This document shows positions 34,130 through 42,496 of a DNA stretch of 64,000 nucleotides, piece by piece. The translations under genes were made by a program, and so were the position numbers. Below the pieces are notes generated by a model. It saw nothing but the letters and a program-made list of their open reading frames with translations. It ran no database searches and had not been told where the DNA came from. Source of the DNA: an uncultured Lachnospiraceae bacterium (GTDB taxonomy: Bacteria > Bacillota > Clostridia > Lachnospirales > Lachnospiraceae); assembly GCA_910584845.1 (NCBI GenBank), contig CAJUDH010000002.1:203339-267338 (forward strand). The letters run 5' to 3'. Each line of letters begins with the position of its first letter. Position 1 is the first letter of the stretch.

Positions 34130-35845
34130 CTATGCCTCCTCATTCGCTTTGATCTTTTTGCTGACGCCGAAGAATTTTATCAATGTGTTCATAACCAGCA
34201 CTGCGCCGTAAGTAATGGCAATCAGCACCGTCGCATAAGCACATGCCACCCCGTAATTCCCCTTTTCCGCCTGCTCGTTGATCTGGCAGGTAATCAAAAG
34301 GAAATCCGGCGTCACCAAAAGGATAATGGCGGAAATCGCCGTTATGCTCCGCACAAAGGCCGTAACCAGCCCGCTGAAAAAGGAATCTTTGATCAGCGGC
34401 AGCGTTACAGTCATAAACACCCGGGCCGAGTTGGCCCCCATATCATAGGCCGACTCCTCGATGGACTTGTCAATCTGGCGCAGGGCTGAGATCCCGCTTC
34501 GGGTCCCGGTGGGCAGGCTACGGACGATAAACACGATAATCAGGATCAGGCCCGTCCCGTAAAGCCAGCTCATAGCCCCGGTCCGGAACAGCCCGTTGGC
34601 GTAGCCCCGGATGTACCCGATGCCCAGCACCGTACCCGGTACCGCCATGGCAAGCATGGACACAAATTCAATAAACCCTTTGCCTTTAAAACGCTTTTTC
34701 ACCACCAGGTAGGCGATAACCATAGACAAAAACGCCGTCAGGGGCGACGCAATCAGAGAAAGCACAAAAGAGTCTTTAAAAGCTTTCAGCCCGCTGGTCT
34801 TCATCATATACTGGAACCATTTCAACGACAGGCTGTAGTCCCTGCCCCATAAGGTAAACAAAGCCCCGAAAGGCACCATCACGTACATCAGCACCACAAA
34901 TGCAGCCACCAGGGTGCAAAATACCGTCAGGGGCACCGTCACGCTTTTGTCCTCGATCAGCATCCGCATACGGGAAGCTTTTCCGGTCAACGTCGCCGCC
35001 GTTTTCTTTTCCAGATAGTATTTCTGGATCAGGAACAGCACTACCGTCAGGGACAAAAGCACCACCGACATGGCGGCCGCGCCCGTGGAATCATAGGCCC
35101 CCGTCACTTGCAGGTAGATGGTGGTAGCCAAGGTATCGTAAGACCCCCCGATAAGCATAGGGTTGGCAAAATCCGCCACCGACTCGATAAACGTCACTAA
35201 AAATGCATTGCCCAGCCCCGGAAGCAGCAAAGGGAATGTCACGCTGGTAAATACCTTCCAGCGGCTGGCCCCCATATCCCGGGTTGCCTCTTCCAACGAT
35301 GGGTCGATATTTTTCAAAAGCCCTTTGAGCATCAGGTAGCATACGGGAAAAAAGGTCAGGGTCTGCACAATGGCAATCCCCTTCAGCCCATAAACGTTGG
35401 AATCATAAATCTTTAACAGCGAACGGGTAATGATCCCGCTGCGCCCAAACAGCATAATCATAGACAGGGACAGCACGAAAGGCGGGGATACCACCGGCAG
35501 CATGGATACCACAGCAAATAATTTCTCCAGCACTTTCGTTTGCAGCTTCACATAAACCTCCACATAAGCAAACAAAAGGCCGATTGCCGTGGAGGCAACC
35601 CCTGTGAGCACGCCCAGGATTAAAGTGTTTTTAAACGCCACCTGAAACCGCTCCAAACTCAGCACCCTCTGGAACACCGACAGGGTGATCCGCCCCTCCT
35701 CCAAAAAGCTATCCACCAAAAGCATCAGCAGCGGATATAAAATAAACAGCGCCAAAAACACCAGCAGCACCACGATCATGCTAATTAAAATCGGATCTGA
35801 AAAAAACTTTTTGCGCTCCAGTTCAGCGCTCTGTCTTCCTGCCAC
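34130..35845 (-). CDS. two-domain ABC permease, FbpB/AfuB-like
   Basis: This 571-residue permease is two fused halves of about six membrane segments each, as in ferric-type (FbpB, AfuB) importers. EAA-type loops are visible in each half: EEATRDMGASRWKVFTSVTL-like sequence near residue 185 and EESAYDMGANSARVFMTVTLP near residue 465. It works with the binding lipoprotein upstream and the ATPase downstream. The gene follows the binding protein by 84 bp. Confidence 0.92.
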   Translation of the reverse strand: MAGRQSAELERKKFFSDPILISMIVVLLVFLALFILYPLLMLLVDSFLEEGRITLSVFQRVLSLERFQVAFKNTLILGVLTGVASTAIGLLFAYVEVYVKLQTKVLEKLFAVVSMLPVVSPPFVLSLSMIMLFGRSGIITRSLLKIYDSNVYGLKGIAIVQTLTFFPVCYLMLKGLLKNIDPSLEEATRDMGASRWKVFTSVTFPLLLPGLGNAFLVTFIESVADFANPMLIGGSYDTLATTIYLQVTGAYDSTGAAAMSVVLLSLTVVLFLIQKYYLEKKTAATLTGKASRMRMLIEDKSVTVPLTVFCTLVAAFVVLMYVMVPFGALFTLWGRDYSLSLKWFQYMMKTSGLKAFKDSFVLSLIASPLTAFLSMVIAYLVVKKRFKGKGFIEFVSMLAMAVPGTVLGIGYIRGYANGLFRTGAMSWLYGTGLILIIVFIVRSLPTGTRSGISALRQIDKSIEESAYDMGANSARVFMTVTLPLIKDSFFSGLVTAFVRSITAISAIILLVTPDFLLITCQINEQAEKGNYGVACAYATVLIAITYGAVLVMNTLIKFFGVSKKIKANEEA

Positions 35846-35929
35846 AAGTGTACCCCCTTTCTCTTTCGCCCACCCTTAATAATAGAAAATGCTGCGCAGC
35901 GCAACCCGCGCATTACGCAGCATCTGACT

Positions 35930-37114
35930 TTATTCGGTCTTAAACCGGTTGGAATCCGCACTGTCCGCGGAACTTCCCAGCGCCGCAAAGAAGTCTTCCA
36001 CATACTGGGCGCTGTTGGCTTTGGCGTCCTCAAAATCATAGTCGATGGTGTTGTTCATATCCAGGCCGAACCGGGTAGCTTCTTCCGGCTGAGTGGCGTT
36101 AGACAGCACCAAAAACTGATAAGAGCCTGCCTCTTTCGCATGGTCCACACACTCGGGGGACAACGCATATTCAATCCAAAGCTTGGCTGCATTGGGATGG
36201 GCACAGCCGTTGAAAATCGCCGTAGCGCCGACTTCAAAGGAAGTCCCGTCTTCCGGTACAATCAGCTCGATATTGTCGTAGCCTTGCAGGATCTGATAAA
36301 TGCCGTCATGCAAAAAGCCGATGCCGATCACGCACTCGCCCGGGCCTACCATCTTAGACGGGCCGGAACCAGACTTGGTATACTGGTTAATGTTCTGGTC
36401 TAATTTTTTGAAATACTCCATGGCCTCGTCATGGCCCCTCATCTGGATCATGGTATTGATTACCAGCTTGGCCGTGCCTGCGGTATTGGGGTTGGAAAGC
36501 ATAATCAGCCCCTTATACTCTTCCTTTGTCAGGTCGTCCCAGGTCTTGGGGGCCTCTAAGTTCAGCCGCTCCAGCTCTTCCGTGTTCACCATAAACCCTA
36601 AAATCCCTTTGTATATGCCATACCAGCAGTTCGTAGGGTCTTTGTAGTCCTCGCTAATCAAGTTCACCCCATTGGCAGCCTCATATTCCATCAAAAGCCC
36701 GTCTGCTACCGCTTCGTTATAGGGGTCGGTAGTCCCGCCAAACCATACGTCTGCGGAAGGCTTGCCGGCTTCCTCGGAAATCTTGGTATAAACTTCAGAA
36801 GTGGAAAGCCGCTGGAATTTGGTCTTAATCCCGTAAAGCTCTTCAAAATTTTTGCAGGCGGCTGACAAATACTCTTCCTCACAGGAACCGTACACCGTCA
36901 ATTCCCCTTCTGCTTTGGCCGCCTCAATCAGCGCGTCCATACCGCCGTCCGCCTGTTCAGCCTCCGTGGCCTCTGTTTCTTCCCCGCCGGTAGCCTCTGT
37001 TGCCTGGGCCGTAGCCTCTGTTGCTGCCGTAGTCTGCGCTTCCCCGCCGCCTCCGCAGGCGGTCAGCCCCAGCATCAGGGAGCTTGCCAGAAGCAATGCC
37101 AGTTTTTTCTTCAT
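35930..37114 (-). CDS. AfuA/FbpA-like substrate-binding lipoprotein
   Basis: This 394-residue binding protein has a lipobox LTAC (Cys20) and a Thr/Glu/Ala-rich linker to about residue 58. The fold is that of the ferric/phosphate-sugar binding class, with VWFGGTTDPYNEA at about residues 123-135. The region where true ferric-binding proteins carry adjacent iron-ligand tyrosines reads GIGFLHDGIYQ (H269, D270) with no Tyr pair. That agrees better with hexose-phosphate-binding AfuA relatives than with iron binders. It heads the operon AfuA-B-C. The cargo is inference. Confidence 0.85.
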   Translation of the reverse strand: MKKKLALLLASSLMLGLTACGGGGEAQTTAATEATAQATEATGGEETEATEAEQADGGMDALIEAAKAEGELTVYGSCEEEYLSAACKNFEELYGIKTKFQRLSTSEVYTKISEEAGKPSADVWFGGTTDPYNEAVADGLLMEYEAANGVNLISEDYKDPTNCWYGIYKGILGFMVNTEELERLNLEAPKTWDDLTKEEYKGLIMLSNPNTAGTAKLVINTMIQMRGHDEAMEYFKKLDQNINQYTKSGSGPSKMVGPGECVIGIGFLHDGIYQILQGYDNIELIVPEDGTSFEVGATAIFNGCAHPNAAKLWIEYALSPECVDHAKEAGSYQFLVLSNATQPEEATRFGLDMNNTIDYDFEDAKANSAQYVEDFFAALGSSADSADSNRFKTE

Positions 37115-37501
37115 AACCTTATCCTCCTTTTCAATTAGGTGAAATCCCTCTCGGCTTTGGCGGCAAAAGAAAATTGCCTATTGCCCTGCCAGCCGTTTCA
37201 AGCGAAATTCAAAACAATCCCCGCCGGGCCATGCCCCACTTTGCCGGCAGCCACAACGGCCCTCCCTCAAAGTGGGCGTGCATATGCGGGAATGGATTTT
37301 TAAAGACGCTCTAGGTGAATTATACCACAAATCCACAGGAAGATAAACCCTTTTCTGTAATATTTCACTATGCCCCCCCGGAACCCCTTTCCTTTTATTC
37401 CTTACTAAATTTTTCTTTTTGCTGACATTTTGTGGTTATTGTGCTATAATTTTTGTAGACTAAACTTTACTGGCTTTGTTTTGCTAAAGGAGTATGTTCC
37501 T
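37115..37501. promoter_or_regulatory. divergent control region between importer and RpiR gene
   Basis: This 387-bp region serves two divergent transcripts. On the minus strand a TATAAT (37319-37324) with extended TGTGG sits inside a 23-bp element at 37319-37341 that recurs before the GH1 gene. On the plus strand TGACAT (37423-37428), 16 bp and TATAAT (37445-37450) precede the first RpiR gene. The remainder holds no gene. Confidence 0.6.
37319..37341 (-). promoter_or_regulatory. shared 23-bp promoter element, copy 1
   Basis: On the minus strand the element reads TTCCTGTGG, one variable base, TTTGTGG, TATAAT. It matches copy 2 at 58374-58396 at all but two positions. The last part is an extended -10 common in this genome; the CCTGTGG upstream part is shared only by these two promoters among those inspected. 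Confidence 0.55.
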
Positions 37502-38341
37502 ATGATTATCTTGCATCTGGATGACGCGGTTATTAAAAGCTTAAGCGGCAATGAACTAAACATATTAAAATTTATATGTGGACATGCACAAGATGTCCTG
37601 GATATGAGCATCCATGAATTAGCCAGGCATGTTTCCTACTCCACCGCAACCATACTGCGGCTTTGTAAGAAATTGGGGTATTCTGGTTTTGCCGAATTTA
37701 AGTATGCCCTCCGGCAAGAACTAAACAAACCCCGGACTGCTCCAAAATCCGTAAAAGATTCCGCTCTTAGCACACAGATGATCTTGGATAATCTTTCTTC
37801 TAATACTGAGGGGACGGCAAAACTGATACAGGAAGAGCAATTATATCAAACTTTCCACTATTTTGACAGCAACTGCCCCATTTATCTGTGGGCGCCTGGC
37901 GGCCCCACTTCAATCCTCACCGATTATTTTGAAAAGTTGCTGTTTTCTATCGGACGGCAGAATGTTTATAAGGTCGAAGCCTCCAAGATGGGGGAACATA
38001 TCCTGCGGACTATCCACACAGAATCCATCCTGGTTCTTATTAGCGTTACCGGCGATTTCGCCCCTACCGTCAAACTAGCCAAACTCGCCCGGATGAACGG
38101 CATTCCCATAATTTCCATTACCCCTTGTACGAACAACCGAATTGCTGAACTCGCTACCGTAAACTTCCGTTTTTTCACCACACAGCATGAAAATATGGGG
38201 GCGGAATTTACTTCGCGGCTGCCAATCTTTTTTATTATCCACCTGATTATCTGCACTTACCTGGAATATCGGCAAAACTTGCCGCCCCTCGCGCCTTTTT
38301 CCACACCATGGGCGCCTCCGCAAGAAAAGAGGAACGGGTGA
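37502..38341 (+). CDS. MurR/RpiR family regulator 1
   Basis: This 279-residue regulator has an N-terminal RpiR helix-turn-helix domain (about residues 1-77, SIHELARHVSYSTATILRLCKKLGYSGFAEFK) and a C-terminal SIS sugar-phosphate-binding domain (about 100-250). AAAGGAG precedes the ATG at 37502. It is divergent from the AfuABC-like operon and 61 bp before a second RpiR gene. Proteins of this family respond to sugar phosphates, which supports a sugar-phosphate role for the importer. Confidence 0.9.
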   Translation: MIILHLDDAVIKSLSGNELNILKFICGHAQDVLDMSIHELARHVSYSTATILRLCKKLGYSGFAEFKYALRQELNKPRTAPKSVKDSALSTQMILDNLSSNTEGTAKLIQEEQLYQTFHYFDSNCPIYLWAPGGPTSILTDYFEKLLFSIGRQNVYKVEASKMGEHILRTIHTESILVLISVTGDFAPTVKLAKLARMNGIPIISITPCTNNRIAELATVNFRFFTTQHENMGAEFTSRLPIFFIIHLIICTYLEYRQNLPPLAPFSTPWAPPQEKRNG

Positions 38342-38402
38342 CAAGGCAACGTTTCACCCATGCCTGTTTGTGCTATAAAACGTGGAAAGAATGGAGGAAC
38401 AC

Positions 38403-39179
38403 ATGATCCCGACTTTCGAAAAAGCCCACCGGCTCACCCTCACGGATACGGAAAAAGAATTGTTGAATTATTTTGAAAACAACCTTCCTTCCTCGGCTTT
38501 TATCAGCCTTAAAGAACTGGGGGCCAAATTATATACCTCCAACGCCACGGTCGTCCGTTTTTGCCAAAAATTGGGGCTACGGGGATACAACGAATTTAAG
38601 TATCAGGTCCGCCATGAGCTGGAACAGCTCAAAGGGCCTGCCTTCTCATCCAACAGCCTGATTTCCCAGTCCATTGCCCGCTTCCAGGACAATTTGGAAA
38701 CCGTCAATACCGCCACGTTGGAGGCTGTGGCCCGCATGCTGGCCGATGAACGCCCCATCTATATATACGGAAGCGATTTGAGTTCCCTGGCAGCCAGGTA
38801 CCTGCATACCATCCTGACGATGTTGGACCATCCGGCCATCCTGGTTGAATGGCACCGCCTGCTGAACGGCCTTACGTATGAGTTGGGGCACGATGCCCTC
38901 CTCTTCATTATCACCGCCCATGGCGATGCCCAACGGTACTTGCCGGCTTTCCAAAGGGCACAAGAACATGACACCTGTATTGTTTTGTTGACCTGTCAGC
39001 AGGATAGCCCGTTGATCCCTTACAGCACCTACGCTATATGCACCAATGACCAAGATGAAGAATACCGCCATGTAACGATCAACGGCCGCCTGGGGATCTT
39101 CACCATTATTCAAATTTTAGTCGAACTCATCGCCTCCATCCACCAGCCGATGCAGGTGACAGCTGACCCTATGCCATAA
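38403..39179 (+). CDS. MurR/RpiR family regulator 2
   Basis: This 258-residue paralogue has the same plan: an N-terminal helix-turn-helix (ISLKELGAKLYTSNATVVRFCQKLGLRGYNEFK) and a degenerate SIS domain (YIYGSDLSSLAARYLHTIL). GGAGG lies 5 bases before the ATG at 38403. A TTTGTGCTATAAA sequence at about 38367-38379 may give it its own promoter. Two adjacent non-identical RpiR genes suggest heteromeric or hierarchical control of the neighbouring importer (inference). Confidence 0.9.
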   Translation: MIPTFEKAHRLTLTDTEKELLNYFENNLPSSAFISLKELGAKLYTSNATVVRFCQKLGLRGYNEFKYQVRHELEQLKGPAFSSNSLISQSIARFQDNLETVNTATLEAVARMLADERPIYIYGSDLSSLAARYLHTILTMLDHPAILVEWHRLLNGLTYELGHDALLFIITAHGDAQRYLPAFQRAQEHDTCIVLLTCQQDSPLIPYSTYAICTNDQDEEYRHVTINGRLGIFTIIQILVELIASIHQPMQVTADPMP

Positions 39180-39275
39180 GAAAATCCCGGCAAAACGCGC
39201 TGCCCACATCCAAACCCCGGCCATCGCCGCTATTTGCCCGGCCTGGCAGCCTGTTTTCCCCTACCGGCTTGGTTG

Positions 39276-39333
39276 CCCTATATCCATGTGAAGGCAAGCT
39301 TCTTGCCTTCACATGGATATAGGGTAATTTTTT
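39276..39333 (+). terminator. terminator of the RpiR genes, 23-bp perfect stem
   Basis: Perfect 23-base arms (39276-39298 and 39302-39324) enclose a 3-base loop and are followed by TAATTTTTTT on the plus strand. It lies about 100 bp past the second RpiR stop. Confidence 0.85.
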
Positions 39334-39343
39334 TCACAGTAAA

Positions 39344-39381
39344 TTCAGGGCTGATTTAGCAGTAGCTAAATCAGCCCTGAA
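39344..39381 (-). terminator. terminator of the DUF4352-type lipoprotein gene
   Basis: Perfect 17-base arms (39344-39360 and 39365-39381) enclose a 4-base loop, 22 bp past the lipoprotein stop. Only TTTACTG follows on the minus strand, so the T tract is weak. Confidence 0.65.
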
Positions 39382-39403
39382 ACAATTGTGGACTTTGCCA
39401 GCT

Positions 39404-41161
39404 TTATTCCCCGGTTGCAAATAAAAGCATCTGGTTGCCCATGCCAAAGGCGATATACAAGGGGCCCGCCCCGCCGGCCACACTGTCCGGCAGCTCAAAA
39501 ATGACTTCCCCTGACTTGGTTTCCCCTGGCTCAATGGTTTTGTCATTCAGGCAATTGCTGTTGGTCACCGCATCCACGCAAAGATAGGAATCTTCACTGG
39601 CGGCATCCATGGCAACCGCATATACAGGATTTTCCGTACCGTAATTGGACGAGGGGAGGAAGCTCCCTTTCTGGAACCCCCGGTTTGTGACGGTAAACTT
39701 CCCGCGCAGGAATTGGTTGCCGTCAGATGCCGAATAATTAAATACCCCTTCGTTAAACGACTTCACAACTTCGTAGGAATCAAAAGTAATCTCCCATTGC
39801 CCCAAAAGCCCGGTGCCGCCGGCTAGCAAGGGGGCCTCCATACCGCTGGTGTTGTCCAGGAGCACAACATAGGCGTCCGGATCATTGATATTGTGGTAAA
39901 TGTGGGCCAGCACATCGGCGCCAATTAATTCCGGGTATTGTGCAGATTCTTCATTCAGGTCTTTAAATATGGAGCTGGACGGATTTTCCATCACATTGCC
40001 CACATGGCGGAGGAATTCACCTGTAGCAGCATCGTAAAGGTCAATGGAAGTGCTGGAATAAACGGCCTGGATCTTCGTTTCCTTTCCGGATTGGTCCGTA
40101 TAGTAATTGCCAAATTCATGGGCCGCCGTTAAGACGAAATAATAATCCGCCTCAGACAAGGACGCCGGCACTTCTTCATCCGGAAGCTCCATTAAAAAGT
40201 CGCCCAAAAGCCTCCAGGACGGCGGTGCATCGGGGTCTTCCCCGGCTGTGGGGTTCTGGTACAAGGCAACTACGGTTTTCCCTTCCAGGTCGATAGATTC
40301 CGGCAGGCCGTCTGACTTGGGCTCTGACAGCGTCACCGCCTCGTCAAAGGTAACGGCCAAACCGGTAGAATAATACCCCTCCCCGGTAATGGAAGAAGTG
40401 CTCTGGCAGCTGTCCTTGCTGACCTTTGACTCCATGGAGGGGAGGAAGGAATCACGCATATAGCGCACATATGCGAGGGCTTCTTCCGCTGTGCCTGTCC
40501 GGATCCGGTAAGGGTCGATGCTGTTGTACAAATACACCCCTGTCCAGTCCATGCTGTTCCAATTGTCAAAATACCCGATCTCCGTCAGGGCGTCGCCCAC
40601 AGCCACGACTTTCCCCGGTTTATTTTTAACCCATTTTTCAATGGCTTCTTTTAATTTGGTAGCATAGCCGCTGTCAGAAGGCATCCCCTGGATCAGTGCA
40701 GACAAGGTCTGTCCGTCCATCTGGCTGGTAGCCGCCATCATGGGCAGGAAATAGTCATAGGGGTAATAAGCGTCGTTTAGGGATTCCCAAAATGCATCCC
40801 CCTCTGTATTTACTTTGGAAAAATAGCTGTCCACATAAGAAGAGGTATTGGGGTACTCGAATAAAAACACGGCTTCATCCTTGTTGTCTGCCGCGGCCAA
40901 ACCGTTTGCCGCAAGGCTGTCCTGGTACTCGGCCATGCACAAGAGGGCCACGGCTTTAAACTGCTGGCTTAAGTTTTCTGCCGATTCCGCTTCTGGTTTC
41001 AGCTCGTCCAATTCATCTCCATGCTCAATCACATAAGATGCCGTGTCCTCGGCTTTTTGTGCCGCTTTCCATTTGGATTCAGCCGGGGTGCCTTTGGAAC
41101 CACATGCAGTCAGGCAGCCCAGGGTCAGGCAACCCAAGGCAATCCATAATTCTCTTTTCAT
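39404..41161 (-). CDS. lipoprotein with C-terminal DUF4352-like domain, function unknown
   Basis: This 585-residue exported lipoprotein has a lipobox LTAC (Cys20). The long central part (about residues 40-440) is not recognised. It contains an acidic helical start, then a region with VVALYQNPTAGEDPDAPPSW and an ALSEADYYFVLTAAHE-like stretch. The C-terminal 125 residues or so (from QWEITFDSYEVV) resemble the DUF4352 immunoglobulin-like fold: a beta-sandwich pattern ending IEPGETKSGEVIFELPDS. It is monocistronic with its own good promoter, flanked by terminators. A surface-sensing or polymer-binding role is possible, but nothing in the sequence proves it. Confidence 0.75.
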   Translation of the reverse strand: MKRELWIALGCLTLGCLTACGSKGTPAESKWKAAQKAEDTASYVIEHGDELDELKPEAESAENLSQQFKAVALLCMAEYQDSLAANGLAAADNKDEAVFLFEYPNTSSYVDSYFSKVNTEGDAFWESLNDAYYPYDYFLPMMAATSQMDGQTLSALIQGMPSDSGYATKLKEAIEKWVKNKPGKVVAVGDALTEIGYFDNWNSMDWTGVYLYNSIDPYRIRTGTAEEALAYVRYMRDSFLPSMESKVSKDSCQSTSSITGEGYYSTGLAVTFDEAVTLSEPKSDGLPESIDLEGKTVVALYQNPTAGEDPDAPPSWRLLGDFLMELPDEEVPASLSEADYYFVLTAAHEFGNYYTDQSGKETKIQAVYSSTSIDLYDAATGEFLRHVGNVMENPSSSIFKDLNEESAQYPELIGADVLAHIYHNINDPDAYVVLLDNTSGMEAPLLAGGTGLLGQWEITFDSYEVVKSFNEGVFNYSASDGNQFLRGKFTVTNRGFQKGSFLPSSNYGTENPVYAVAMDAASEDSYLCVDAVTNSNCLNDKTIEPGETKSGEVIFELPDSVAGGAGPLYIAFGMGNQMLLFATGE

Positions 41162-41205
41162 AACTTGCTCTCCTTTTTATGTATTCAAAGCATACTCACT
41201 ACCAG

Positions 41206-41234
41206 ATTATAGCAAATTATAAGTTCCAATTCAA
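41206..41234 (-). promoter_or_regulatory. promoter of the 585-residue lipoprotein gene
   Basis: TTGAAT (41229-41234), a 17-bp spacer and TATAAT (41206-41211) lie 45 bp before the start on the minus strand. Confidence 0.75.
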
Positions 41235-41282
41235 TAAAGAGAGGATAAATTTTTTCATCGGTTGTTACTGTTTTACCGCCTT

Positions 41283-42434
41283 TCAATGGCGCCCCAGGAT
41301 CCGGCAGGAAGGGGCTTTCAATTCTGCCATTTTAAGCCATTCCTCCAGCCCAGGATAGAGCTCCCCCGCCTGTTCCAAGCCCAAAGTGCAGACGACTTCC
41401 CCGCAGTCTTTTATCAGTTTCCTGGCCCGGTCCACCTTCTCCCGGCCAATCCGGCAAAAAGCCTTTTCTTCTACCACCTCCGCGGCCAATTTTTTTGCTA
41501 TGGGGTAATCCAGGTCATTTTCCCACAAAATACCGGTAGCAAAAGGGATCCCTTCCCTTTGAAGGCGGCGGTAAACCGGCGTGCCGCTGCCGTTCCCGGC
41601 CAGCACAAAAACCTTTGGCGCCCCTTTGGGCGGCAAAAGTTCCACGCCCCCCGTCTGCCAGTCATATCTGCCTGGCGCCAGCTGGTACAGCCCTTCGATA
41701 TAGCCTGGGGTAAAAACTTCTTCCGGCGTGCCATACCGGTCAATCCGCCCTCCTTTCACACAAGCTACTTTATCGGAAATACACCCTGCCAATTCCAGCT
41801 CATGTAAAGACAAGAGGATTGACAGCTTCCTTTTCCTGGCCAGCCCCTGGAGGACGGACAAAAATTCCAGCTTATATCGGATATCTAAAAAGGAAGTGGG
41901 TTCGTCCAACACCAGCAGATCCGGCTCCTGGCTTATGGCCCGGGCCAACATAACCCTCTGCCTCTGCCCGTCGCTGATTTTCTGAAAGTCTTCATGGGCC
42001 AGCCCTGTTATGTGAACCAATTCCATAGCCTCTTCCACGATTTCCTTATCCTTGCCGGAAAGCCTTCCGAACCTTCCTGTGTAGGGGTATCGCCCCGTTG
42101 CCACCACCTCCTGGCAAGTCATAAGTTCCGGGCGGACCCGCGCCGTAAGCACTATGGCCGTCCGGGTGGACAACTCCTTGTTGCTCCACTGCTCCAGCCT
42201 CTTGCCATCCAGGAAAGCCATGCCCCCTAACGGTTCCAATTGCCGGGCCACACTTTTTAACACCGTTGTCTTCCCTGCCCCGTTAGGCCCGATTAGAGTA
42301 AGGATTTCCCCCTTTTTCAACCGGAGCCTTATATCTTTCACCAAAGGGGTTTTATGGTACCCTACCGCCCATGCCTGGGTGTAAAAATAAAATTCCTCCC
42401 GCAAGCTTTCTCCCTTCTGCCCCAATCGCCCCAC
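41283..42434 (-). CDS. ABC ATPase of a corrinoid/iron-complex importer with C-terminal extension
   Basis: This 383-residue ATPase belongs to the FecE/BtuD type. Motifs are Walker A GPNGAGKTT, signature ISDGQRQRV (a variant of LSGGQ), Walker B LLVLDEPTSFLD and an H-loop in LSLHELELA. The ATPase proper ends near residue 250. About 130 further residues (from PPKGAPKVFVLAGNGSG) form an extra Rossmann-like domain absent from BtuD. It is the last gene of the cobalamin-riboswitch operon, so the importer most likely carries corrinoids or another tetrapyrrole. Confidence 0.9.
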   Translation of the reverse strand: MGRLGQKGESLREEFYFYTQAWAVGYHKTPLVKDIRLRLKKGEILTLIGPNGAGKTTVLKSVARQLEPLGGMAFLDGKRLEQWSNKELSTRTAIVLTARVRPELMTCQEVVATGRYPYTGRFGRLSGKDKEIVEEAMELVHITGLAHEDFQKISDGQRQRVMLARAISQEPDLLVLDEPTSFLDIRYKLEFLSVLQGLARKRKLSILLSLHELELAGCISDKVACVKGGRIDRYGTPEEVFTPGYIEGLYQLAPGRYDWQTGGVELLPPKGAPKVFVLAGNGSGTPVYRRLQREGIPFATGILWENDLDYPIAKKLAAEVVEEKAFCRIGREKVDRARKLIKDCGEVVCTLGLEQAGELYPGLEEWLKMAELKAPSCRILGRH

Positions 42435-42496
42435 AAGCCTCTTTGTACCTGATTTTATGGGGTCTGCGTAATGTTATGAGGCGTATATTTCAACCC

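Noticed and set aside
33053..37114. Ferric iron ABC importer
   Set aside because: The class similarity is real, but the binding protein lacks the Tyr pair and the regulators are sugar-phosphate types; iron is therefore not stated as the cargo.
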